The notes under the pieces are model-generated. The model was not told the origin of the DNA, did not search any database, and saw only the letters and a program-made list of their open reading frames with translations. A DNA stretch of 63,526 bases from a virus. The first letter of the stretch is position 1; every line of letters begins with the position of its first letter. The position numbers and the translations under genes are program-made. The stretch lies in the IMG/VR virus record IMGVR_UViG_3300044612_000880, positions 1 through 63,526 of that record. One strand, written 5' to 3'. Of the stretch, positions 7,977 through 15,339 are shown in pieces.

Positions 7977-8868
7977 TTTTTATATTCTCCATTTCTTTGT
8001 AAAAAAAGTCTGCCCAATGTGCATGTCTGTGTGATCCAGGATGAGGATGAAATGGAGGATTTATGTTTCCATGATCGTATCCAAAATCAAATACATCCTG
8101 ATTGTTGTCCCTAACCTGACTATGACAATCTATTTTAGAATCTATAATTGCGTAATGAGTTCTTAAATTATCTATCTTGTCAACTGCAAAGTTAAACTCA
8201 AAATCATTTGGAAACAGTTCTCTGGTTGGATCTTTTTTATAAAACATAAAGTCTTTAGCCAAACAATCTTCAAGTTCATCAGGAATATTATCAGACCATG
8301 TTGTCCAGATTAGTTTTATATTATTAAAATAACAAAACTGCTCTAACATTTTAATGTGATCAAGGTTAGACCAATTAATCCACTGAGAAGGAACTATCTT
8401 GTCCCATTCAAATGGCGCTGTGCCCTTAGTCTTTATGTTTTCTTTTAACCAAAAAAGATTTTCCATATTGTTTAAGTTTTTATTAATAAAATAAAATCTT
8501 TGAAAGTCTGGGAAGTTACACAAAAGATATTCTGGAAGATAGTTATATTTTTTTATAAATGAAAAGAACTGAGATATATTTTTCATTATTGAAGATCCAT
8601 GATCACCAAGATTACCAACCATCTTGTCTTTGCCCAGTAAAGACTGCAACTGTGATGGCCAATTAAAGCCTTCTGGTAGCCCTGTGCCGAACGTAATAGA
8701 GCATCCCAGGGTAATTATCGGGGGCTTAGTTAAAAAGTCTACAGATCTAAAACCATCTTTGTTAACAGTATAACTATACTTATCACTTTTATAATCATGA
8801 GGTGGCTGCATAAGCCCATCTATTAATTTTGATGGATTAAGATCTATATTAAAAGCATCATAGGACAT
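7966..8868 (-). CDS. SGNH/GDSL hydrolase-like protein (second copy)
   Basis: This 300-residue protein has NKDGFRSVDF and LGCSITFGTG, with Ser57 as candidate nucleophile. A His-rich C-terminal block, PHPGSHRHAHWADF, could hold the catalytic Asp/His pair. It shares block order with the protein at 2143-3081. It precedes the fucosyltransferase-like gene in an operon, consistent with (de)acylation of the same glycan. The ATG follows an AT-rich leader without a strong ribosome site. Confidence 0.5.
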   Translation of the reverse strand: MSYDAFNIDLNPSKLIDGLMQPPHDYKSDKYSYTVNKDGFRSVDFLTKPPIITLGCSITFGTGLPEGFNWPSQLQSLLGKDKMVGNLGDHGSSIMKNISQFFSFIKKYNYLPEYLLCNFPDFQRFYFINKNLNNMENLFWLKENIKTKGTAPFEWDKIVPSQWINWSNLDHIKMLEQFCYFNNIKLIWTTWSDNIPDELEDCLAKDFMFYKKDPTRELFPNDFEFNFAVDKIDNLRTHYAIIDSKIDCHSQVRDNNQDVFDFGYDHGNINPPFHPHPGSHRHAHWADFFYKEMENIKNDS

Positions 8869-8937
8869 CAGTATATTCTTTTTGCCTTTTTTATTTTTTT
8901 ATTTTTAATCTTTTGTTTTATTATAAAAATAATCCTA

Positions 8938-9123
8938 TTAATCATTTTGATTTCTTGCTATCTTTGCTGCTAAGATTTTTGTGCCCACGGCGTTTGTTAC
9001 TGAAGACTCTATGTCTATAGCCTCAATAGCCTGGGCAATCTCTTCTCTTAGCCTTCTTACTGCTCTGTGTGTTCCATTACAATCTGGGTAGTCAGTGGAG
9101 TATCCACATGTACATAGGCTCAT
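8938..9123 (-). CDS. CDGSH-type iron-sulfur mini-protein
   Basis: The first 20 residues contain CTCGYSTDYPDCNGTH, which fits the CDGSH/mitoNEET pattern C-x-C-x2-(S/T)-x3-P-x-C-(D/N)-G-x-H with Asn in place of Asp. The three Cys and one His would bind a [2Fe-2S] cluster. The remaining 40 residues form one amphipathic helix. At 61 residues it has a single motif, so a dimer is expected as in mitoNEET. It has a good AAAGGAGA ribosome site. Redox or cluster-transfer roles are known for the family; the role here is unknown. Confidence 0.78.
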   Translation of the reverse strand: MSLCTCGYSTDYPDCNGTHRAVRRLREEIAQAIEAIDIESSVTNAVGTKILAAKIARNQND

Positions 9124-9254
9124 TGATCTTTCTCCTTTTCATTATTTATTCCAAAAGTCATAACAAAGTAGCAAGAAACATAGCCTACTACAAATGCTAA
9201 GAGTGCTGTTATTATCATGTAATTAGTATACACTACTGCTGATATAATGTATAT

Positions 9255-9923
9255 ATGAAAATTCTTATTAACTCATATCCCAATAGTGGAGCCTGGACTC
9301 TTGCAGATATGTGTGTAAGGATTACGAGAGATTCTCAAACAAACAACTATCATCATATGCCAGAGGGTTCTGATTGGATAATCTGGAAGCATGAGGCAAT
9401 AATGTTAATAGCAGATTTTGGAAATGAAGTTACCCAGTACTTTATATTAAGAGATCCAATAGAGTCAATAGCCCACAATGTAGATAGATGGTTTTCTGGT
9501 CATGTTGGAAGAGTGATTGAGGGAAAGTCAATAGTAAAAGAAGGTCAAATTAAAACAAATAGCGAACTAAGTCTTCGTGAAAAAGAATTTATTGATAATC
9601 AGATAATGATTTATATGTCATACCTAAACTGTCTTGATTTAAATAATAAAAATCTTTTACTTCTTTACTCTGAAATGGAAGAAAACCCTTTAGATGTTGC
9701 AATGAGAATATTGAAAAATTCTGGAGTGTCCAGTGATAAAATGAAATATTCCCACATACACAATAAACTTGAAGAACATGTAAAAACAGATGCGTATCAA
9801 TCAGTTGTTGACTATATATACTCACATAAAGATATAAAGTATGTATATAAAAAGTATAACTATTTTATTGATCAGAAGAGTTCTTCTTCATTTCTTCAAC
9901 CATCTCATTTAAAGATGTCCTAA
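9255..9923 (+). CDS. Sulfotransferase-like protein (second)
   Basis: The start MKILINSYPNSGAWTLAD has the SYPxSGxxxL phosphosulfate loop, and FILRDPIESIAHN supplies the RDP...S 3'-phosphate motif. The rest (222 aa) is helical and fits the short alpha/beta P-loop sulfotransferase fold. TATAAT is 6 nt before the ATG, so the mRNA should be leaderless. Its 3' end overlaps the convergent early gene by 59 nt. Confidence 0.68.
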   Translation: MKILINSYPNSGAWTLADMCVRITRDSQTNNYHHMPEGSDWIIWKHEAIMLIADFGNEVTQYFILRDPIESIAHNVDRWFSGHVGRVIEGKSIVKEGQIKTNSELSLREKEFIDNQIMIYMSYLNCLDLNNKNLLLLYSEMEENPLDVAMRILKNSGVSSDKMKYSHIHNKLEEHVKTDAYQSVVDYIYSHKDIKYVYKKYNYFIDQKSSSSFLQPSHLKMS

Positions 9924-10053
9924 TTATTTCTTCACGAAGCCTTTGCTCTCTTTTCTCTACCTTAGACATCTTAGGCTTTGCTTTAATTCTTTGAGTATTT
10001 CTTTCAGCCCTGTTTTGTTTATGTAAAGAGTCTTTGTCGTTTGTTTGTTTCAC
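9865..10053 (-). CDS. Hypothetical basic helical protein (62 aa)
   Basis: I place the start at GTG 10053, which shares a base with the TAG stop of the upstream HAD gene (TAGTG coupling); a TTG at 10113 would give 82 aa with a long overlap. The product is rich in Lys, Arg and Glu (KMSKVEKREQRLREEIIR), probably one long helix or coiled coil. Function unknown. Confidence 0.5.
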   Translation of the reverse strand: MKQTNDKDSLHKQNRAERNTQRIKAKPKMSKVEKREQRLREEIIRTSLNEMVEEMKKNSSDQ

Positions 10054-10502
10054 TATCCCTTTTGTCCATCCCAAGTACCTATCTTCGTTGTAGGTATTCC
10101 ATGATCTTCCCAAAGTCTTATGACATTTGGATTATCATCTACTGCATGTTCAACATTCCAAAGTTCTGATACCTTATCAAGAATATCTTTCTTAACTTCG
10201 TAATCTGGTCTATTGTCATCATCTGCTCTCATAAATAGACCGTGTGATCTAATGTTGTTTTTAGCAAGCCACATAGAGGTTAGTCCACGATACTTTTCTT
10301 TGCGTGATGTAACAATTAAAATTGAATAGCCATCACTAACAGAATTATTTAACATCTCTAACACTTCAATATTTGGTAAGGCATCAATAGAGGCAGAGTG
10401 AAATGCATCGTAATCTCTTTTTTCACCACGAACGTGGTGTAGGAATGGATCAACATTAGCAAGTGTTCCATCAACATCGTATATGTGTGCTATTGGTTTC
10501 AT
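10053..10502 (-). CDS. HAD-superfamily phosphatase, polynucleotide 3'-phosphatase-like
   Basis: This 149-residue protein has HAD motif I HIYDVDGTLANV, motif II ILIVTSRKEKYRG, and motifs III/IV around KKDIL and HAVDDNPNVIRLW. The segment SRxxxxRxxTxxWLxxxxI is typical of the phosphatase half of T4 PseT-like PNKP, without a kinase domain. The family removes 3'-phosphates during nucleic-acid repair. Start and upstream stop overlap as ATGA. Confidence 0.75.
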   Translation of the reverse strand: MKPIAHIYDVDGTLANVDPFLHHVRGEKRDYDAFHSASIDALPNIEVLEMLNNSVSDGYSILIVTSRKEKYRGLTSMWLAKNNIRSHGLFMRADDDNRPDYEVKKDILDKVSELWNVEHAVDDNPNVIRLWEDHGIPTTKIGTWDGQKG

Positions 10503-10603
10503 TTATGACCCTTCATATGTTTTGCTAATGATTCGTTTGCCATAATTCCCCATCGTAAATCCCATTCTTTTTTACACACTGGACATATAATTAGTCTACT
10601 CAT
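10499..10603 (-). CDS. C2H2-like zinc finger micro-protein (34 aa)
   Basis: The ORF begins MSRLIICPVCKKEW and ends LAKHMKGHK, giving a C-x2-C...H-x3-H arrangement like a single zinc finger. It overlaps the upstream gene by 8 nt and the HAD gene by ATGA, so it fills a gap exactly. Possible nucleic-acid binding. Confidence 0.62.
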   Translation of the reverse strand: MSRLIICPVCKKEWDLRWGIMANESLAKHMKGHK

Positions 10604-10892
10604 CTTTATCCCAATAAGCCTTTCCAAACTCGTCGTAGTCATCCCAACCTGCACCATCTAAATCTTTTATCATACCCTTTATATCAAGTTGATAGTATGT
10701 TCCCCACCATTCGTAAGGCTTGTTGAGCACCCTCCACATTTTTGCGTGGTATTTAAACTTAAATCCCAAGTTGTCATCTTCATCTAAATCAATAGCCTTA
10801 ACTAAATGATTCCCAGCGTACTCACCAAGGAAATTTCCTATCCATCGTAATGGAAGGATATTAGTCTTCTGAATTGTTGTCAAGTTGTTCAT
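10596..10892 (-). CDS. Hypothetical phage protein (98 aa)
   Basis: Start chosen at ATG 10892 (MNNLTTIQKTN); longer forms would overlap the upstream small gene more deeply. The protein is aromatic-rich (PYEWWGTYYQLDI) with an acidic C-terminus (DYDEFGKAYWDKDE). It is soluble. Function not recognised. Confidence 0.6.
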   Translation of the reverse strand: MNNLTTIQKTNILPLRWIGNFLGEYAGNHLVKAIDLDEDDNLGFKFKYHAKMWRVLNKPYEWWGTYYQLDIKGMIKDLDGAGWDDYDEFGKAYWDKDE

Positions 10893-10983
10893 CTTTAGGG
10901 ACCCACACTTTCTTTCCATTTTTCCAGACAGGCCAATAACCAAGGCTACGCCAATCCATTTGAGAAATTTTAGGTTCTTTCAT
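10861..10983 (-). CDS. Small hypothetical protein (40 aa)
   Basis: The ATG at 10983 lies 6 nt after TATACT. The product starts MKEPKISQMDWRSLGYWPVW and continues WKNGKKVWVPKDEQ, a Trp-rich beta-like fold. The 3' end overlaps the next gene in another frame. Probably the first, leaderless gene of the 10-kb leftward operon. Confidence 0.6.
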   Translation of the reverse strand: MKEPKISQMDWRSLGYWPVWKNGKKVWVPKDEQLDNNSED

Positions 10984-11039
10984 ATATTAAGTATACCCCC
11001 ACCACGCTCTAATGTCAAATACAATGATATAATAATCTC

Positions 11040-11285
11040 ATGCCAACACCACCAAATTATCAAGGACTATACAACAATGGAGCACTTTATGCTATTGGAG
11101 ACACAGTTATTACTGATGGAGACCCATACGGTATTGACGGAGCATACTTCATTAGAATTAGCAACCCTGGTAATCCAGGATATCCACCTGCAGTAGGTGG
11201 CGGAAGTAACGACAACTGGGCACCATACGGTGTTAAGTCAGTAACTGGATCTGGATCAATTGCTGGTTCGGGCGAAATCGCTTAA
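11040..11285 (+). CDS. Small Gly/Pro/Tyr-rich protein (81 aa)
   Basis: TATAAT is 6 nt before the ATG. The sequence MPTPPNYQGLYNNGALYAIG and repeated GDPYG, GNPGYPP and SGSIAGSGEIA suggest a compact beta protein of virion or secreted type. It is a lone rightward gene between leftward ones, divergent from 10983. Function unknown. Confidence 0.55.
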   Translation: MPTPPNYQGLYNNGALYAIGDTVITDGDPYGIDGAYFIRISNPGNPGYPPAVGGGSNDNWAPYGVKSVTGSGSIAGSGEIA

Positions 11286-11347
11286 TTAGTTTTTAAAGTT
11301 CGGCGAAAATAGAGAGTAACTAAACCCACCTTTGCCCTACACGGGCA

Positions 11348-11584
11348 CTATTGGTTAGCATTCTCGTTTTGCCAGATGACTAAACACCTATCACACTGAA
11401 TGCCCTTTTCACGCATATACCATTTATGTTCACATCTAACAACGTAATCCTTGCCCATTCCTTTACGCTTTAGTTGTTGTCTGAACTTTCCGTTAGGATC
11501 GTGGATATGGCAAAAATGATTTGAGCCAGTTGTATTTGCAAAGCAGGTTTTACCGTTGTTCTTTTTAGCATAACATTTAGTCAT
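11348..11584 (-). CDS. Cys/His-rich putative zinc protein (78 aa)
   Basis: The block MTKCYAKKNNGKTCFANTTG, then HFCHIHD, is the C...C...C-x-x-H pattern of small DUF5763-like phage and actinobacterial zinc proteins. A second pair, RCEHKW and QCDRCL, gives another site. The start at 11584 overlaps the upstream stop by 8 nt. A hairpin (TGCCC/GGGCA) follows the stop. Confidence 0.6.
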   Translation of the reverse strand: MTKCYAKKNNGKTCFANTTGSNHFCHIHDPNGKFRQQLKRKGMGKDYVVRCEHKWYMREKGIQCDRCLVIWQNENANQ

Positions 11585-11750
11585 GATCATCCATCTCAAT
11601 CACACCTTTAGTGTCAAGGCATAGTTTGCATATCTCAAAGAACATCGTGCCAGAAGAATCTATCCTGTAATCGTAATCACATTCATGAGGGGTATTACGC
11701 ATCTCGTTAAACCTTTTCCAAGGGTCCTTAATAAACTCATCAATATCCAC
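11577..11750 (-). CDS. Small hypothetical protein with CxxC (57 aa)
   Basis: GTG start at 11750 inside the end of the upstream gene; product VDIDEFIKDPWKRFNEMRNT, with HECDYDYRIDSSG and ICKLCLD. Two Cys clusters could bind zinc. Overlaps both neighbours by about 8-11 nt, consistent with the chain of coupled genes. Confidence 0.55.
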   Translation of the reverse strand: MDIDEFIKDPWKRFNEMRNTPHECDYDYRIDSSGTMFFEICKLCLDTKGVIEMDDHD

Positions 11751-11952
11751 CTAAGCACTCATTTCTTGTATGATACAAACGAATCTTCATTAAAAGTTTG
11801 CGGGTATTAGCATTAATAAGTTCTCCACAAGCACCACAGTTAACATCCCATTCACCAGTGAAGAAGTCATATCTGGCACCATACTTTTGTTTGGCATATT
11901 TGGCTATACGAAACTCAGTAAATGGATCAGGTATCTCAAGGTTTCTTAGCAT
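11740..11952 (-). CDS. Small hypothetical protein with CxxC (70 aa)
   Basis: Start placed at ATG 11952 (MLRNLEIPDPFTEFR). It contains DVNCGACGELINA and a C-terminal NECLGGY, so a half zinc ribbon. An upstream in-frame ATG at 11973 would overlap the preceding gene more. Function unknown. Confidence 0.55.
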   Translation of the reverse strand: MLRNLEIPDPFTEFRIAKYAKQKYGARYDFFTGEWDVNCGACGELINANTRKLLMKIRLYHTRNECLGGY

Positions 11953-12052
11953 AAGCACACCATATCCTACCATCTGTCATGGTTTGATGTAGTTCCCAGA
12001 ACAAGGGATCTTTAACACTCATCTCACACTTTAGACATTCTTGAGGTTTCAT
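11936..12052 (-). CDS. Micro-protein with CxxC (38 aa)
   Basis: MKPQECLKCEMSVKDPLFW...; its ATG overlaps the upstream membrane-protein stop (ATGA), and its end overlaps the next start. One CxxC pair. Function unknown; kept because of perfect coupling on both sides. Confidence 0.5.
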   Translation of the reverse strand: MKPQECLKCEMSVKDPLFWELHQTMTDGRIWCAYAKKP

Positions 12053-12279
12053 TCTTCACGCTTCCAATGTAAATATGATTTGATATAGACGGCTGCATAG
12101 GCCAGGGCACTGAAAATGAATCCATATTGATCAGTATATAAAGCATAGGCAATCCATAAGCATTCATTAAATAGCAGTACAAACCATCCCCATATAGTCT
12201 TTCGACCAACAAAGAAGATACCTGTAACGCCAATAATAGCAAGCACCCAGGAGGCATAGTCGTTCATGAACAGTTCCAT
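12049..12279 (-). CDS. Small integral membrane protein (76 aa), PnuC-like fragment
   Basis: Three hydrophobic segments are visible: WVLAIIGVTGIFFVG, WGWFVLLFNECLWIAYALYT and GFIFSALAYAAVYIKSYL. The Trp-rich pattern with an aromatic YxHWKR end resembles half of a PnuC-type nicotinamide riboside transporter, and such short forms occur in actinophages. TATACT is 6 nt before the ATG, so this is likely a leaderless first gene. Confidence 0.65.
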   Translation of the reverse strand: MELFMNDYASWVLAIIGVTGIFFVGRKTIWGWFVLLFNECLWIAYALYTDQYGFIFSALAYAAVYIKSYLHWKREE

Positions 12280-12315
12280 ATATTCAGTATACCTTAGATT
12301 GAGGGTTTGGTCAAG

Positions 12316-12450
12316 TTATGAGTTTAAATCCATGATGAGATGATCTTTACACACACCTGAGACAGTGTAGTTTCCAGGTTTGCCAACTAACTGGCTATAC
12401 ATAGCAGCCTTGTCGCAATAGTGACATTTCTCTGGATCTCTGGTAATCAT
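12316..12450 (-). CDS. Micro-protein with treble-clef-like Cys/His set (44 aa)
   Basis: MITRDPEKCHYCDKAAMYSQ, followed by VSGVCKDHL: C-x2-C and C-x2-H, a possible zinc site. TGTTATAAT lies 9 nt before the ATG. Function unknown. Confidence 0.55.
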   Translation of the reverse strand: MITRDPEKCHYCDKAAMYSQLVGKPGNYTVSGVCKDHLIMDLNS

Positions 12451-12575
12451 GATAGGTTAATTATAACACATTGAAATATTTCGGGGGAATTAAAGAAGTG
12501 TTCGTAATCCCTATTATAAGATATAAACCCTATAGCCCCATATGCCCCATATACGAGAACTTTATCCCGTGGTTT

Positions 12576-12704
12576 TTATGTGTCTGATAGGCAAGACAAA
12601 CAGACAAATGGCTCATCATCTGGTTTGATATATAGTTGATCACACTGGGTACAGGCTACTCTATAGCCCATAAACTTAGAATATGATGAGTCTAATTTGT
12701 TCAT
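12576..12704 (-). CDS. Zinc-ribbon micro-protein (42 aa)
   Basis: Product has VACTQCDQLYIKPDDEPFVC then LSCL: two CxxC pairs, a minimal zinc ribbon. The start ATG is 6 nt after TAAAAT. It is the first gene left of the origin-like region, so a link to replication is possible but unproved. Confidence 0.6.
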   Translation of the reverse strand: MNKLDSSYSKFMGYRVACTQCDQLYIKPDDEPFVCLSCLSDT

Positions 12705-12884
12705 AGATGTATTTTATCATATAGTTATCCACAGGTTTGATAGCATAAAAATGTTAGTTATCCACAGGTTTATCCACATATAAATCTTACTGATTATATT
12801 ATTAGACAGAGTAGAAGTGGAGTGAAGTGGAGAGTAGTGGAGGATGGCGCACTTTTAACGAAGGGCGTTCGTAATCCCAAACCT

Positions 12885-12956
12885 CAAACCTTCATATCCC
12901 CAAACCTTCATAGCGGGATTATATCGCAAACCTTCATATCTGTCAAACCTTCATGT
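12885..12956. repeat. Four direct repeats CAAACCTTCAT (iteron-like)
   Basis: Copies start at 12885, 12901, 12927 and 12944. Inverted partial copies (AAGGTTTG) lie at 12987, 13104, 13416 and 13481. They overlap two leftward promoters, so they could be iterons or repressor operators. Confidence 0.65.
12918..12946 (-). promoter_or_regulatory. Consensus leftward promoter in origin region
   Basis: Minus strand: TTGACA (12941-12946), 17-nt spacer, TATAAT (12918-12923). Perfect hexamers. The spacer contains one repeat copy. Could drive a primer RNA or the 12.7-kb genes. Confidence 0.7.
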
Positions 12957-12969
12957 GCATGGTTTGGGC

Positions 12970-12998
12970 ATTGTATCCTATCTTGTAAGGTTTGTCAA
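12970..12998 (-). promoter_or_regulatory. Second consensus leftward promoter
   Basis: Minus strand: TTGACA (12993-12998), 17-nt spacer, TACAAT (12970-12975). It is tandem with the promoter at 12918-12946. Confidence 0.65.
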
Positions 12999-13115
12999 GC
13001 CCATTTCATGCAAAAAAAATCTCCCATAATCAGGGAGAAATTGTCGATAATCGTAATCTTATTTTATAAAACCAATATGAAATTTATAGAAAACCAGGAG
13101 AAAAGGTTTGTTATT

Positions 13116-13367
13116 CTATAGGGGTTTGTTTGGTGTATCTATTTCAATCCCCTGGGAAAATTGGTAGATCTCTCCAAGGGCTACGCCCACGGCTTCGCCG
13201 TCTTTGATAGGATCATTAATGATTTCTAGGGCGGGAGTGAAAGAAAAGAACTTAGACAAACCTATAAGGTGAGTAACACCAACAAAGGAATTCCAAACCT
13301 GATCAGAGAAAGCCTTATAACCCTTTGGATCTCTTTTAGCATATTCTGCAAAGTATCTTGGACTCAT
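13116..13367 (-). CDS. Hypothetical protein (83 aa)
   Basis: I place the start at ATG 13367 (MSPRYFAEYAKRDPKGYKAF), 7 nt after TGATATAAT; a TTG at 13427 would add 20 residues that cover this promoter. The rest has a hydrophobic middle (VGVTHLIGLSKFFSF) and DGEAVGVALGEIYQF. Function not recognised. Confidence 0.5.
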   Translation of the reverse strand: MSPRYFAEYAKRDPKGYKAFSDQVWNSFVGVTHLIGLSKFFSFTPALEIINDPIKDGEAVGVALGEIYQFSQGIEIDTPNKPL

Positions 13368-13480
13368 ACAAACCATTATATCACGATTTGGGAAAATTCT
13401 GATGTCGTTCGTAATAAGGTTTGACAAATGTGGTTTGATATGCTAGGAACTTCAGGGACTTTTTTGGATTGGATCGTAAT

Positions 13481-13512
13481 AAGGTTTGACAAAATGGTTT
13501 GTCCATGGTATC
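13481..13512 (+). promoter_or_regulatory. Rightward promoter with AAGGTTTGACA box
   Basis: TTGACA, 17-nt spacer, TATCAT (about 13507-13512). The box AAGGTTTGACA also occurs at 13416. No rightward gene follows; the next structure is the hairpin at 13546-13573, so a short RNA is possible. Confidence 0.4.
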
Positions 13513-13545
13513 ATATCAAAATTCTAGCGCTTTTTTGCATGCCAA

Positions 13546-13573
13546 AGGGAGCACCCAATTAAGAGCGCTCCCT
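13546..13573 (-). terminator. Hairpin terminator after the 13.6-14.1 kb genes
   Basis: AGGGAGC/GCTCCCT stem, 14-nt loop; on the minus strand it ends CTCCCTTT. It lies 10 nt past the stop of the 13583 gene. Confidence 0.55.
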
Positions 13574-13582
13574 ATCTGCAAA

Positions 13583-13867
13583 CTATTCTTCTGGTCGGTT
13601 CTCTTCTACATACGCCATTAGTTCGTTCATATTAGTAACTCCTTCAAGTTCCTCTTCTGTAACCTCTAATGCCTTTAGCAACAGATCAAATGTCTCTTCA
13701 ATAAATGTTTCTGCCATTGGTGTTTCTTTTACTAACCCCTCAGCAATAAAATATCCAAGAGGTAGCCCAACATCGTTGAACTCGATAAAGTTTTTCATAT
13801 CCTCATCATCTCGGAACTCAATCCAAAACTGTCCCAAGATACCTGCCTTATTTGCGAAATCTATCAT
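13583..13867 (-). CDS. Hypothetical acidic protein (94 aa)
   Basis: Starts MIDFANKAGILGQFWIEF after a GGAGAGG ribosome site, so the ATG at 13867 is preferred to one 15 nt upstream. Strongly acidic C-terminus (EVTEEELEGVTNMNEL). Overlaps the upstream gene by 20 nt. Function unknown. Confidence 0.65.
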   Translation of the reverse strand: MIDFANKAGILGQFWIEFRDDEDMKNFIEFNDVGLPLGYFIAEGLVKETPMAETFIEETFDLLLKALEVTEEELEGVTNMNELMAYVEENRPEE

Positions 13868-14090
13868 TGTAATCCTCTCCAAATTGGTCTGTCATCATTC
13901 TATCATACTCCTCTTGTGCCGTCAAGGCAAGGACATCAAATCTATTAAAGACAATGGCTGGGTGGTTTTGTACTAAATACATTCCCACCTGCTCTAAGTC
14001 AATAGAAAAATCTTCTGTCAATAACTTTGCCAACCTCTGCGCTAAGCGTGAGGCAGGGGTATGTTCCGCTCTCCTAACACTGTAAGCCAT
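13848..14090 (-). CDS. Hypothetical protein (80 aa)
   Basis: MAYSVRRAEHTPASRLAQRL, basic N-terminus then a helical body; ribosome site GAGAGGAG and an upstream TATAAT (near 14110) make it the first gene of a two-gene operon. Function unknown. Confidence 0.65.
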   Translation of the reverse strand: MAYSVRRAEHTPASRLAQRLAKLLTEDFSIDLEQVGMYLVQNHPAIVFNRFDVLALTAQEEYDRMMTDQFGEDYNDRFRK

Positions 14091-14210
14091 AGCATACTCC
14101 TCTCAATTCATTATACCCTAAAGGACAGGGTGGCGCAACCCCCACAGTCACGCCAACCCTATCTTTATTTAGTTAATCAGGAAGTGACCAAACCCCTGAT
14201 TTGAAGGCGC

Positions 14211-14573
14211 CTAAGCGCTTACATTTTGTGGGGCGTATGCATTAATGAAAGCGTCCCAATTGACATTTATGTCTGAGCCAAGTTCATAGATAGTTTTAGT
14301 ATTGAAGTCGATGATTACAGTAGTATCCCAAAATTCATACTCATCGTTATTAATAGCATAGATTCCAAACCCTGTCTCATCTAAGACTGAGTCTTGCATA
14401 AAATAACTAATCATCATCCTCGTGGCATAGGATTGATCAATCCACCGTGGTTTTGAATGCTGCAGGGCCATAGCAAGGTCCCGCTGCCATTCGGTCTCAC
14501 CCCAGTGGCTATAGAGGACCACTGAAGGCTTTGTTAGTGAGTCTTTAAAGACATAGTTGATTCTTGCTCCCAT
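14211..14573 (-). CDS. Hypothetical protein (120 aa)
   Basis: MGARINYVFKDSLTKPSVVL followed by YSHWGETEW and a C-terminal beta region (WDTTVIIDFNTKTIYEL). The pattern SVVLYSHWGE is common in phage early proteins of unknown role. Start overlaps the upstream stop (TAATG). Confidence 0.62.
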   Translation of the reverse strand: MGARINYVFKDSLTKPSVVLYSHWGETEWQRDLAMALQHSKPRWIDQSYATRMMISYFMQDSVLDETGFGIYAINNDEYEFWDTTVIIDFNTKTIYELGSDINVNWDAFINAYAPQNVSA

Positions 14574-14893
14574 TAGTTGTCGTCATCCTCATCATTAACA
14601 AAGTTAACAGTTACACTATGTACTCTGCCGTCTTCTATTTCAGCGTATACAGGATACATTCCGTCACCGTACCCTGTGTTAAATACAACGGCAGAACCTT
14701 TGTTTAGTTCCCCGTATCCTTTTGTCAAGGTAGCGTTACAAGCACCAAGATAACCGTACTCGCCTGCCTTGTTATGGTGCTCATCAAAAGCAATCTTGTC
14801 TGACTCCCAAGGCTTCCATTCTTCTAAGTAGCAAGGGTCGCCAATTAAAGCCTGCCCTGAGTCAACAGCAAAATAACCTATTAGTTGTTTCAT
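14573..14893 (-). CDS. DUF4241-like phage protein (106 aa)
   Basis: Blocks FAVDSGQALIGDPCYLEEW and GYGDGMYPVYAEIEDGR resemble the DSGQ-GDPCY ... G.YPVY pattern of DUF4241-type proteins, widespread in actinophages and of unknown function. ATGA overlap with the upstream gene. Confidence 0.6.
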   Translation of the reverse strand: MKQLIGYFAVDSGQALIGDPCYLEEWKPWESDKIAFDEHHNKAGEYGYLGACNATLTKGYGELNKGSAVVFNTGYGDGMYPVYAEIEDGRVHSVTVNFVNDEDDDN

Positions 14894-15339
14894 TGTGGGG
14901 TATCCGTTTCTATTAGTAGTAGTTCTTCAATTGTAGCACAATTAGGACATTTTTCCAAATCGGCCTCATCAAACTTATCTCTGATTGTATTATCAGGGTC
15001 CTCAAACTCAGCGCTGCAGTTCTCACAGTAGAACCAGTTATAACTAACTCGTATCTGAATATCAGTATCAGGAGGGCAAGGAACTTCAGTGATAAAGTAT
15101 CCTAATCTATTTACAAATCCCCAGCCATTCCAGACATAGGACCCGCCGTCGTCTCCGTCACCATACATCCAGATTTTGTCAGGGGATTGAGATTTAACAA
15201 ACTCTACCTCATCACCATATGTCTCAAACATAATGCCACCATAGCCATTATCAAATGAAGCATTGTTATCTATATGATTAACTATTGGCTTGTATGTATC
15301 ACACCACTCATCAAAGTCCATTTCAATAAAGTTATTCAT
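14890..15339 (-). CDS. Hypothetical protein with zinc ribbon (149 aa)
   Basis: N-terminal acidic and aromatic segment (MNNFIEMDFDEWCDTYKP) and a C-terminal FYCENCSAEFEDPDNTI ... KCPNCATI, two CxxC knuckles of a zinc ribbon. Overlaps both neighbours by 4-8 nt. Possible nucleic-acid or protein binding. Confidence 0.65.
   Translation of the reverse strand: MNNFIEMDFDEWCDTYKPIVNHIDNNASFDNGYGGIMFETYGDEVEFVKSQSPDKIWMYGDGDDGGSYVWNGWGFVNRLGYFITEVPCPPDTDIQIRVSYNWFYCENCSAEFEDPDNTIRDKFDEADLEKCPNCATIEELLLIETDTPQ

Larger units (their letters stand above)
12715..13110. other. Origin-like intergenic control region
   Basis: About 400 nt without a gene. It holds three DnaA-box-like TTATCCACA sites (12725-12733, 12758-12766, 12770-12778), an AT-rich stretch, three GTGGAG-type repeats (about 12815-12845), and four CAAACCTTCAT direct repeats. 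It also has two consensus leftward promoters. This combination is typical of iteron/DnaA-type origins, but no replication gene is adjacent in the window. Confidence 0.5.

Noticed and set aside
12885-12956. CRISPR array
   Set aside because: Repeats are only 11-13 nt with 3-15 nt between them; no spacer-length regularity and no cas genes.
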